From contig QMMB01000003.1 in NCBI GenBank assembly GCA_003647035.1, forward strand, positions 1-19,810: 19,810 nucleotides of DNA. Reading direction: 5' to 3'. The translations under genes and the position numbers were made by a program. The notes under the pieces were generated by a model. The model was given only the letters and a program-made list of their open reading frames with translations. It was not told the DNA's origin and ran no database searches. Shown here in pieces: positions 9,698 to 17,394 of this stretch (the stretch's first letter is position 1; the number at the start of each line of letters is the position of its first letter). The stretch is from Deltaproteobacteria bacterium. Lineage in GTDB: Bacteria; Myxococcota_A; Polyangia; Polyangiales; Houyiibacteriaceae.

Positions 9698-10498
9698 TTA
9701 GCCGCGCATTTTTTCGATCGAACGCTTCATGATCGACAGCGTCCATCCTCGCGGAAGGAGCTTCGAGAGGAGGCCCGCGGACATGCGGTCGGCGAACGTG
9801 GGAACCAGCGTAGGCTGTTTGCCGAGCGCCCGGAGCGCTCCGAGCGCCACGGGCTCGGGGCCGGTCAGAGGAATGTAGAACGGCAAGTCCTTGTCGAGCG
9901 CTTGATCCTGAACCGGTTTGGTATCGGTCATCCCCGGACAGACGGCGAGGACATCGACGCCGGTGCCTTGGAGCTCCGACCACAATCCGGCCGCCAGGTT
10001 CAAGCCGTAGCCCTTCGTCGCGGCATAGTGGCAGAAGTAGGGAGAACCGGACATTGCAGATGCCGACGATACGATGATGATCCCGCCACGCCCCTGCCGG
10101 GCCATCTTCTTCCCGATGATGTACGTCAGCATGAGCGTGGCGCGGCAGTTCAAATCCAACGTTGCTAGATGCGTTTCCAGCGAGATTTCGAAGAACGGAT
10201 CGAGGACCGAGATGCCGGCATTATTGACGAGGAGACCGACCTCGTAGGCCTCGGCCCACTCCTGCGCCTTTGTCGCGAGGCCCGGGTCCGCGAGATCGTA
10301 GACGAGGGCCCGCGCGTCGATGCCGTGTTCTGCGTGAAGCGCTTTGGCTAGCGCCGTTGTCTCGTCCGCCTCCCGGTCGACCAGCAAGAGATCGAACCCA
10401 TCGGCCGCGAGATACGTCGCAAACGCTCGCCCGATCCCTCGCGCCGCGCCAGTGACCAGCGCGTAACCTCCATAGCGGGCGTGCAGCCCGAGCTTCAC
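9698..10498 (-). CDS. SDR family NAD(P)-dependent oxidoreductase
   Basis: Classical short-chain dehydrogenase/reductase, last gene of the seven-gene minus-strand unit. I use GTG 10498 (266 residues) because GGGAG lies five bases upstream and the protein then starts just before ARYGGYALVTGAARGIG, the usual N terminus of this subgroup; TTG 10510 with GGAG six bases upstream is nearly as good. Longer in-frame starts would lie inside the preceding SDR gene. Visible motifs are the TGAARGIG cofactor loop (16-23), VDR after strand 2, NNAG (92-95), and the catalytic triad Ser145, Tyr158, Lys162 (YAATK). The C-terminal part is basic and ends SIMKRSIEKMRG, which may be peripheral-membrane-associated. 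Substrate is unknown; the context suggests a lipid-like alcohol or ketone. Confidence 0.88.
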   Translation of the reverse strand: MKLGLHARYGGYALVTGAARGIGRAFATYLAADGFDLLLVDREADETTALAKALHAEHGIDARALVYDLADPGLATKAQEWAEAYEVGLLVNNAGISVLDPFFEISLETHLATLDLNCRATLMLTYIIGKKMARQGRGGIIIVSSASAMSGSPYFCHYAATKGYGLNLAAGLWSELQGTGVDVLAVCPGMTDTKPVQDQALDKDLPFYIPLTGPEPVALGALRALGKQPTLVPTFADRMSAGLLSKLLPRGWTLSIMKRSIEKMRG

Positions 10499-10532
10499 CG
10501 AGTCTCCCAAGTCGTTCTCCGTCAGGCCGTGG

Positions 10533-11360
10533 TCAAGTGGGCCTATTTTGTTGATTGTCCTCGGCTTGTTGCCGATAGAACTCGTAGACGCCAAACCGTC
10601 GCAGGATCCAGCTGACCATCGTGGGGCTGATGGCATTCGTGATATCCAGCAGCCGCTTTGGTCCGGGGTTGATGATCTTCTCCGCAATATCGTGCTCGAT
10701 CATGTGCACGACGGCGGCTGCAACTTTTTCCGGCGATGTCTCTCCGGCGAGTCGAGGTGCGCGCTTACCGTACACGGCGAACATGCCGGCGTCGGATACG
10801 AACCCCGGGCAAAGCACGGACGCGCTCACGCCGCTTCCGCGCAGTTCCTCCCGAACGCTGCTCGTCCACTCGATGAGGCCAGCCTTCGTTGCCGCGTACG
10901 TGGCGGAGTATGGCGAACCCTTCTTGCCGCCAAGCGAGGACATCATCACGATGTGGCCGCTTCCGCGCTCGATCATGTCGGGCAGCACCAGCCGCGAGAG
11001 GATCAATGGCGCGATCAGGTTGGTCTGAACCATGTGCTCGATTTGCTCGGACGACATGTCGGTGTACCGGCAGATCCATTCGATGCCTGCGTTGTTGATG
11101 AGGATATCGATCGGACCGTGCGCCGCCCTGGCCCGCTCCAAAAGCCTCTTGCGGCCTGCTTCGTCCGTGATGTCCATCGGAATTGCAACCGCCTCGACCC
11201 CCAACGCGGACACCTCTTGCACAGTCGCTTCCAGTGCGTCGGCGGTTCTTGCAGTCAGCGCGACGTTGACGCCCTCTTGCGCCAACGCGCGTGCGATGTA
11301 CGGCCCGAGCCCTCTCGAGGCACCAGTGAGTACTGCGTTCTTTCCGCGCAAGTCCTTCAT
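10533..11360 (-). CDS. SDR family oxidoreductase
   Basis: A 275-residue classical short-chain dehydrogenase/reductase. It shows TGASRGLG (12-19), the basic TAR after strand 2 suggesting NADP preference, NNAG (89-92), and the catalytic set Ser142, Tyr155, Lys159 (YAATK). The ATG at 11360 overlaps the TGA of the aldehyde dehydrogenase gene by one base (TGATG), a clear sign of translational coupling. The last ~45 residues (INPGPKRLLDITNAISP ... WILRRFGVYEFYRQ) form an extra C-terminal segment like that of membrane-associated SDRs acting on lipid substrates. With the neighbouring SDR and aldehyde dehydrogenase it probably oxidises or reduces a hydroxyl group of the pathway intermediate. Confidence 0.92.
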   Translation of the reverse strand: MKDLRGKNAVLTGASRGLGPYIARALAQEGVNVALTARTADALEATVQEVSALGVEAVAIPMDITDEAGRKRLLERARAAHGPIDILINNAGIEWICRYTDMSSEQIEHMVQTNLIAPLILSRLVLPDMIERGSGHIVMMSSLGGKKGSPYSATYAATKAGLIEWTSSVREELRGSGVSASVLCPGFVSDAGMFAVYGKRAPRLAGETSPEKVAAAVVHMIEHDIAEKIINPGPKRLLDITNAISPTMVSWILRRFGVYEFYRQQAEDNQQNRPT

Positions 11361-12919
11361 CAGCGCCGTGGCCAGCTGCGGATGACGTCGACCACGCCCG
11401 AGATGCGCTCGCTGACGCGACGGCCGCTGAAGATCTTGGTGAAACCCTTGGCAAGGGTTTCGGACCGCGCGTCATAGGGCATCCACAGATTCTCGACGGT
11501 CTTTGGGCACGTCATCACGCTCTTAGTGGCGACGTAGGTGTAGTAGGCCTGCTCGCCCTGCACGCGCCCGACACCGGATTCGCCCTCACCACCGAAAGGC
11601 AAGGTGACGCATCCGCCTGATTGCACGGCGTTGTTCACCATCACCGAGCCTGCACGGATTCGTTTCGCCATCGCTTCGCCTGCCGCTTCATCGCGAGTCC
11701 AAATGCTCGCACCCAGGCCGTACTTCGAGTCGTTGGCCAAGCGAATCGCCTCTTCGTCGCCCTCGACCGCCATGATCGGCAAGAACGGACCGAAGGTCTC
11801 CTCCTGCATCATGAGCATGTCGTGGGTCATGCCGGTTAGGACAGTGGGGGGCCAGAAGAGCCCACCATTTTTGCGCTCGACGACTCCGCCGTGCCGGAGC
11901 TCCGCGCCTTTTTGCAACGCATCGGCCGTGTGTTCCTCGTAGATCTCGAGCTGCGGAGCCCACGTGATCGGTCCGAGATCGTACTCGCCTCGACCGCTTG
12001 GGTCTCCTTGACGCAGTTTTTTCACGATCGCGACGATCTGTTTCGTGAGTGGCTCGACCAGACGAGGCGGCACGTAGATGCGCTCGACGCCATTGCAGAC
12101 CTGACCCGTGTTGTAGCAGGTGCCGTTGACGAGCCCTTGGGCTGTGAAGTTCAAGTCCGCGTCCTCGCGGACGATCGCAGCATCGTTACCGCCGAGCTCG
12201 AGCACGACCGGAGTCAAGGTTCGAGCGGCGCGCTCCATGACCCGGCGTCCCGTCCTCGGCGAGCCGACGAAGCACAGAACGTCCACCTCGTCGATGAGCG
12301 CGGCACCGGTCTCGCCGTATCCATGCACCATCTGCACGACGCCATCGGGAACCCCAGCGTCGCGGAACAGGTCTGCGATCATTTCACCGATGAGCGGGTT
12401 GGCCTCGGAGGGCTTTTGCACGACGGCATTGCCTGCGGCCAGTGCCGGGATCATGTGCTTCACCCCGAGCTCGAAAGGGAAGTTCCAAGGAAGCACGAAA
12501 CCCGCAACGCCGAGCGGCTCGTAGAAGACGCGGGCCTTCGAGCCGACGAAGAACGTGGGGCTGACTTTGACGCCGGATTCGAACCGTTTCGAAAGGCGTG
12601 TGTGCAGCTGGATCGTTTCACACAACGGACCTGTGAGGCCCACCGGTTCGGACGGTGGTTTGCCGTTCTCCGAGGACACGAGCCTGCCGATCTCCAAAGC
12701 GCGGTCGATGAGCACACCACGAAGCCGGTCGAGGATTCGGTTGCGCCCGTCGACACCCATCGCGGCCCATCCGACCTGCGCCTTCCGAGCGCGCGCGACC
12801 GTGGTTTTGACGTCGGCCGCGGAGGAGATCCGCACCTCACCGAGCTTCTTGCCGTTGCTCGGATCGAACGACTCCAACATTTTAGGAGCTGCTTTTTCTT
12901 CTTCCACTTGCTGCAACAT
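11360..12919 (-). CDS. aldehyde dehydrogenase family protein
   Basis: NAD(P)-dependent oxidation of an aldehyde to a carboxylate is expected. I start at ATG 12919 (519 residues) because GGAGG lies five bases before it; a TTG at 12949 would add ten residues without a ribosome binding site. Catalytic features in this numbering: oxyanion Asn146 in PWNFPFE, Lys169 in QKPSEANP, general-base Glu241 in LELGGNDA, and nucleophile Cys275 in NTGQVCNG. EETFGPFLPIM and the LPFGGEGESGVGR end region fit the superfamily. The C terminus carries ~40 extra residues (SETLAKGFTKIFSGRR...) after the usual end, with hydrophobic and basic character like some fatty aldehyde dehydrogenases. It lies 35 bases after the HpaB-family gene. 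Confidence 0.93.
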   Translation of the reverse strand: MLQQVEEEKAAPKMLESFDPSNGKKLGEVRISSAADVKTTVARARKAQVGWAAMGVDGRNRILDRLRGVLIDRALEIGRLVSSENGKPPSEPVGLTGPLCETIQLHTRLSKRFESGVKVSPTFFVGSKARVFYEPLGVAGFVLPWNFPFELGVKHMIPALAAGNAVVQKPSEANPLIGEMIADLFRDAGVPDGVVQMVHGYGETGAALIDEVDVLCFVGSPRTGRRVMERAARTLTPVVLELGGNDAAIVREDADLNFTAQGLVNGTCYNTGQVCNGVERIYVPPRLVEPLTKQIVAIVKKLRQGDPSGRGEYDLGPITWAPQLEIYEEHTADALQKGAELRHGGVVERKNGGLFWPPTVLTGMTHDMLMMQEETFGPFLPIMAVEGDEEAIRLANDSKYGLGASIWTRDEAAGEAMAKRIRAGSVMVNNAVQSGGCVTLPFGGEGESGVGRVQGEQAYYTYVATKSVMTCPKTVENLWMPYDARSETLAKGFTKIFSGRRVSERISGVVDVIRSWPRR

Positions 12920-12954
12920 CACGACCTCCGAATCCGCGGCGTCACTCAACGGGC

Positions 12955-14394
12955 TTAGCTGTCGAGTCCCACGATCTCCCGTGCCTTACTCTTGTAGTCC
13001 TCCGATGGCGCCTCGGCGAGGAGCATCATCTTTTGGGTAGCGAACGAGCCCTCCGCGTGGATCGAACACACCTCGTGCCACCCCGCAAAATCACTGGCCA
13101 CCACGTGGTGCAGCGTGCTCATCAACTTGAGGCGTTGCTCCGCGTTGTAGTTGCCAGCGCCGCCCATGTACTTCTCCAGATACGGCCGAGTCTCCTCATT
13201 CTGCCAGTCCTTGTAGGTGGGCTGGGTGACCAGCAAGCCGCCAGCGATGTCTTGGATGTCCCGCACGAACTCATGGAACTGCGACGCGAAGTGCAGTTTC
13301 GCCATGTTCGACGTCAGCGTGTTCGCCACGTACAGACCCGAGCCACCGAAGTCTTGCGGATCGAGCGCGGCTGCTTTGGCAAGCGACTTGGTGGTCTCCG
13401 TGTAACGGATTAGGTTCACGAAGCGCTCCCGTATGTTCGAGGCTTTGTGAACACCGTTCGCTTCGGCGGCGAGCATCGCCAACCCCGTCATGTACTCGAG
13501 GATCGGGATCTTGTAGGTCACAGCAGTGAAACGGTGGAACGCCGAGAACGCATACGCGAGACCTTGAGCCGCTGGCCACTCGCGAAGCATGAACACACGC
13601 TCTTTGGGTACGCGCACGTTGTCGAAGATCACCAGCGCTTCGATGTGACCCCGGCGGGGGCGCGGAGTCGGGAAGTGAGCGGTGTCCTCGTAGCGGAAAT
13701 TCGGGCGGCAGATCTGCGTGATGCCCGGGGTGTTGACCGGCACGGCAAAGGACAAGGCGTAGTCGGCGTCCTGCTCGGACATAGCGCGTGGTGGAATGAC
13801 GATGATCTCATCCGCATAGGCAGACGCGGTGATATGCGCTTTCGCTCCTGAGACGACGATTTCATCCTTGGTCTCCTCGACGACCCGAAGGTAGTAGTCG
13901 GGGCTGCTTTGCTGGCTCGGCCCTTTGGACCGGTCGCCCTTCACATCGGTGACGGCGCCCGCCAATGCGACGTCGTTGATTGCACAGTGGCGGCGATACT
14001 CGGTGATGCGGTCCAGGTACTTCTCATTGCCCGCAACCCGGGCCACAGCCGTGATCGCATTGATGATGTCGGTGCCCACGTCTTTCACGAACGGGAGGGC
14101 GCCGTCTGCCACGCTGCATGCTCCCTTGACCAACTCGTGCCGCTTGGCGACGGCCTCTGGGTAATCGGGGACCTCGAAATACCGGCTTACCTGCTCGCCC
14201 GTGTTTGGCTCCTCCATGACAGCGAGCTCATGCATCTCTGGATGATCCGCCAACAAGAAATCGAAGGCGGCGGTTTCAACGCCGACCTTGATGTAGGGAT
14301 CCTCGGTGACATCCGGAACTTGCTTTCCCAGAATGTAAACCTTGCGATCGTCCCTCAGTCCTGCCTTGTATTCTTCAGCCGTTCGAAGTGCCAT
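12955..14394 (-). CDS. HpaB/AbfD-family flavoprotein (4-hydroxyphenylacetate 3-hydroxylase family)
   Basis: A 479-residue member of the acyl-CoA-dehydrogenase-like HpaB family, which includes flavin-dependent 4-hydroxyphenylacetate 3-monooxygenase and the [4Fe-4S]-FAD enzyme 4-hydroxybutyryl-CoA dehydratase (AbfD). Blocks seen: RTAEEYKAGLRDDRKVYILG at the N terminus, GAVTDVKGDRSKGPSQQ, VSGAKAHITASAYADE, LVIFDNVRVPKERVF, and QDIAGGLLVTQPT near the end. These look more AbfD-like than HpaB-like. However, by eye the AbfD cluster ligands (Cys99, Cys103, His292, Cys299, as I recall) fall on Pro101, Asp105, His287 and Tyr294 here; the only cysteines are 93, 137, 229 and 443. So a cluster-dependent dehydratase is unlikely; a flavin hydroxylase, dehydrogenase or isomerase is more likely. 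No flavin reductase gene is adjacent. Confidence 0.87.
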   Translation of the reverse strand: MALRTAEEYKAGLRDDRKVYILGKQVPDVTEDPYIKVGVETAAFDFLLADHPEMHELAVMEEPNTGEQVSRYFEVPDYPEAVAKRHELVKGACSVADGALPFVKDVGTDIINAITAVARVAGNEKYLDRITEYRRHCAINDVALAGAVTDVKGDRSKGPSQQSSPDYYLRVVEETKDEIVVSGAKAHITASAYADEIIVIPPRAMSEQDADYALSFAVPVNTPGITQICRPNFRYEDTAHFPTPRPRRGHIEALVIFDNVRVPKERVFMLREWPAAQGLAYAFSAFHRFTAVTYKIPILEYMTGLAMLAAEANGVHKASNIRERFVNLIRYTETTKSLAKAAALDPQDFGGSGLYVANTLTSNMAKLHFASQFHEFVRDIQDIAGGLLVTQPTYKDWQNEETRPYLEKYMGGAGNYNAEQRLKLMSTLHHVVASDFAGWHEVCSIHAEGSFATQKMMLLAEAPSEDYKSKAREIVGLDS

Positions 14395-14429
14395 AGTCTC
14401 TAGCCTCTCATCTGTCGGGCTCGGGCCGT

Positions 14430-16313
14430 CTACTCGGTTTCGACGGGCCTAAACATTTTGCGGAGCTTGCGCATGAAGCCGGTGTCGCCCTTGATCATCA
14501 GCTTGCCGGTGATCACAGCTGTGATGCCGGACATCTTGCCGATGGTGACGTCGTAATAGTCGCTGTCGCGTGCGACGACGTAGCAGCGGGGGTTCTCCGC
14601 AAGGCCCTCGGTCAGGCTGATCTGTCCATCGTGGATGGTAACGGTCCAATCGCCACCACCACCACCGGTGATGTGATAACTGATGACCGCGTCCACGCCC
14701 TTCGCCTTCTTGGGAATGAACCGTGAGAGCATGCCCTCGAACAGGTGTGCTACCGGGACCGCCTCGGCGGTTGCCTCTTCTGCGATCTCCCGAATGAGCT
14801 CCTTCTTGATCACCTTGCCGATCGCGTTCCTCGGCAAACGCTCGCAGAATAGGAACTTTTCCGGGACTTTGTACGGCGCGAGCTGCGACGCACAGTACGC
14901 GCGCAGCTCGTCCTCGCTGAGGGACTTGCCTTGCTCTAGGACGACGCAAGCCTTGGCGACTTGACCGTACTTATCATGTGCCTCGGGAATCACGGCCACT
15001 TCTTCGACCGCGGGATGCGCGGCAATCACCGTCTCGAGCTCCTTCGGGTACACGTTCACGCCCCCGCGGATAATCAGCTCTTTCTTGCGGTCGACGATGA
15101 AGAAGAAACCATCGTCATCGACGTACCCCATGTCGCCCGTGTGTAGCCAGCCGCATTTGGTCGCTTCCGCGGTGGCCTCCGGCGCCTTGTGGTAGCCCTT
15201 CATCACGGCCTCGCCTCGGGTGACGATCTCTCCGATCTCTCCGGGCGCCACCTCGTTGCCTTGCTCGTCGAAAATGCGAACGTCCATGTCCGGCAACGCC
15301 TTGCCGATCGATCCAAGTCTACGCGCGTCGAAGGTGTTTGCGGTGATCCCACCGGTATTTTCTGTGCACCCATATGCTTCGAGAATCGGAACGTTGAAAC
15401 GCCGTTCGCACTCCTCGAGCTGCTCGGGCGGAATGGGAGCGGCCCCTGACAGCCCGAAGCGCAGACTACTGGTGTCCACCGAGGATGCGTTTGGAAGCCT
15501 GAGCAGGATGTTCCACATCGTCGGCACGACGTAGAAGCTGTTCACCTTGTACCTCTCGACGCAGTCCCAGAACTCCGACGCCGAAAATTCCTTCCGTAGG
15601 ACGATGGTCACCGCGCGAACCATGCATGGATAGGCCAAGTCGTTCAGCCCGCCTGAATGAAAGAGGGGAAGCACACAAAGCGAGCGATCCCCTGGCTCGA
15701 TCGGTGCTATTTGTACTTTCGCATGGGCACCGCTGAGGATGTTGCGATGGGTGTGCAAGACCCCTTTGGGCTTGCCCGTGGTGCCGGAGGTGTACATTGC
15801 CGTTGCGACATCCTCGGCAGTAGGCGGATCGTCGTGCTCTAGCTTGCCGGCATGCGTTTCGAGGACGTCCGGCAGGTGCTCGTGCTCGAAATCCAAGCTC
15901 GGCTTTGATGGGGAACTGACGACGATGGTCTTCACGGACGCCATCGTGTCTTTGATCTTCGAGACGATCGGGGCGAACTCGTCATCGACGATGAGGATGG
16001 GCGGCTCGGCGTCATCGACGAGGTGCTGCAGCTCTCTGTCCTGCCACCAGCAGCTCACGGGGCAGGCGATGGCGCCCATCTTCTGAGCTCCCAGCAGGAC
16101 GTAGAAGAACGAGGGCGAGTTGGCCATCATGAATGCCACGATGTCCCCCTTGCCGATGCCCTTGCTCAGCAAATAGCGCGCAAAGGCATCGCTGCGCTCG
16201 TCGAGATCCCGATACGTCACGACCTCGTCGTAGAACTCGATGAAGGGGATGTCCCCACGCTCGGTGGCGTTGAGGGCGATCAGATCTTTGACTGTGGGGA
16301 TCTCTGTGCTCAT
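14430..16313 (-). CDS. acyl-CoA synthetase fused to a C-terminal SCP2-like sterol-carrier domain
   Basis: A 627-residue two-domain protein. Residues 1-~510 are an AMP-forming acyl-CoA ligase (ANL superfamily): P-loop YTSGTTGKPKG (174-184), YGCTENTGG (314-322), HTGDMGYVDDDG (391-402), the hinge after VDRKKELI, and catalytic Lys500 in NAIGKVIKK. It would activate a carboxylic acid with ATP and CoA. Residues ~520-625 add an SCP2-like domain (DWTVTIHDGQISLTEG, YYDVTIGKMSGITAVITGKLMIKGD), a hydrophobic pocket known to bind sterols and acyl-CoAs. This fusion suggests a bulky or membrane-partitioned substrate such as a sterol side chain or long-chain acid. It sits 37 bases after the extended SDR gene and 35 before the HpaB-family gene. 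Confidence 0.93.
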   Translation of the reverse strand: MSTEIPTVKDLIALNATERGDIPFIEFYDEVVTYRDLDERSDAFARYLLSKGIGKGDIVAFMMANSPSFFYVLLGAQKMGAIACPVSCWWQDRELQHLVDDAEPPILIVDDEFAPIVSKIKDTMASVKTIVVSSPSKPSLDFEHEHLPDVLETHAGKLEHDDPPTAEDVATAMYTSGTTGKPKGVLHTHRNILSGAHAKVQIAPIEPGDRSLCVLPLFHSGGLNDLAYPCMVRAVTIVLRKEFSASEFWDCVERYKVNSFYVVPTMWNILLRLPNASSVDTSSLRFGLSGAAPIPPEQLEECERRFNVPILEAYGCTENTGGITANTFDARRLGSIGKALPDMDVRIFDEQGNEVAPGEIGEIVTRGEAVMKGYHKAPEATAEATKCGWLHTGDMGYVDDDGFFFIVDRKKELIIRGGVNVYPKELETVIAAHPAVEEVAVIPEAHDKYGQVAKACVVLEQGKSLSEDELRAYCASQLAPYKVPEKFLFCERLPRNAIGKVIKKELIREIAEEATAEAVPVAHLFEGMLSRFIPKKAKGVDAVISYHITGGGGGDWTVTIHDGQISLTEGLAENPRCYVVARDSDYYDVTIGKMSGITAVITGKLMIKGDTGFMRKLRKMFRPVETE

Positions 16314-16350
16314 GGCGAATACCTGTGATGTCTCGTGGCGACTCCCGCGA

Positions 16351-17394
16351 TTACCCTTGGAGCCAGCCGTTTTCTTTGTACCAATGAAGGGTTTCCTTCA
16401 TCCCCGACAACACATCGGGGTGCCTCAGCACGAAGCCAGCTTCCTTGATCTTGCTGTTGTCCCAGATGCGGTCGCACGACATGTAGTGGAGCGTGTCCTT
16501 TTCTAGCTTGGGCTTGGTGCCCATCCTCTTCGCGAAGAACTGCGACGTGGCGGCAATCGGGATCAGCACGCGAATCGGCACGTGCAAGAAGGGCTTCTCG
16601 GCGCCAAAGAGCTCTCTCGAAAGGAACTTGAAGAACTCGGCCGTCGTCAAACGTGAGTCGTCCGCAATGTTGTAGGCTTCGCCGATCATCGCGTCGTGAT
16701 CGAAGGCGTAGATCATCGCGCCGCACACGTCCTCCACGTGGACGAAGCCTTCGATGTGGTCACCACTTCCCAACATCGTGATCCGCGCTTTGTCACGCTC
16801 GGAGTAGACGTGTTTGACCGCGTTATGGATGCCGTATTCCGACCGTGTACCATAGATTGCGCCGGGTCGTATGGCGGTTACCTTGAGGCCCTTCTGGGCG
16901 GCAAAACGATGGACGACTTGCTCCCCCGCCCACTTCGTTTCGTTGTAGACATTCAACGGCGGGGTGAGCTTGGATGCGTCTTCTTTGACGGGAGTTTTGT
17001 CGTGCCAGTCGTAGCCGTAGACGCCTGCTGAGGAGAGGTGGATGAAGCGCTCCACACCCGCTGAAGCACAGGCATCACAGAGATTTTCAACCGCATTCAC
17101 GTTCACCGCGACCATGAGCTCGCGCGGGGTCGAGTAGTCGTGAATCCCGGCCACGTGAAAGACACCATCGATGCCGTCGAGAAGCACCTCGAGCCCGTCG
17201 CGCTGGGTGAGGTCAGCCTTTACGAACTCGACGCCAAGCGCCTCGAACATCGCACTGTAGTACCTGCTCGAAACGTCGGTTGCACGAACCGAGAAGCCGG
17301 CCTTCACTGCTTCAATCACGGCATGGTGGCCGGTGAATCCCGCGGCCCCGGTGATCAGAAGTTTCTCGTCTCTAGTTGCCCTGGTCATCGTCAT
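16351..17394 (-). CDS. NAD-dependent epimerase/dehydratase, 3-beta-hydroxysteroid dehydrogenase-like extended SDR
   Basis: An extended SDR of about 347 residues. The start is placed at ATG 17394 (MTMTRATRDEKLLITG); ATG 17388 is an equal alternative, and a frame start at 17469 would only translate the 30-bp repeat. Visible motifs: NAD-binding TGAAGFTG, ATDVS after strand 2, DGVFHVAG, HLSSAGVYG with the catalytic Ser, YNETK (Tyr and Lys of the active site), IRPGAIYG, and EGFVHVEDVCGAMIYAFD. The last blocks are typical of the 3-beta-HSD/isomerase and sugar epimerase branches; the operon context favours a steroid- or lipid-type alcohol over a sugar. The start overlaps the tetR 3' end by 23 bases, so translation is probably coupled. 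No clear Shine-Dalgarno precedes it. Confidence 0.88.
   Translation of the reverse strand: MTMTRATRDEKLLITGAAGFTGHHAVIEAVKAGFSVRATDVSSRYYSAMFEALGVEFVKADLTQRDGLEVLLDGIDGVFHVAGIHDYSTPRELMVAVNVNAVENLCDACASAGVERFIHLSSAGVYGYDWHDKTPVKEDASKLTPPLNVYNETKWAGEQVVHRFAAQKGLKVTAIRPGAIYGTRSEYGIHNAVKHVYSERDKARITMLGSGDHIEGFVHVEDVCGAMIYAFDHDAMIGEAYNIADDSRLTTAEFFKFLSRELFGAEKPFLHVPIRVLIPIAATSQFFAKRMGTKPKLEKDTLHYMSCDRIWDNSKIKEAGFVLRHPDVLSGMKETLHWYKENGWLQG

Noticed and set aside
8838..9983. 381-codon minus-strand open frame opposite the penicillin acylase 3' part and the SDR end
   Set aside because: It covers two recognisable genes on the other frames and shows no domain signature.
10548..11477. 309-codon plus-strand open frame opposite the two SDR genes
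   Set aside because: Antisense shadow in GC-rich coding sequence, crossing gene borders.
11891..12958. 355-codon plus-strand open frame opposite the aldehyde dehydrogenase gene
   Set aside because: Mirror frame of a gene with all catalytic motifs; no motif of its own.
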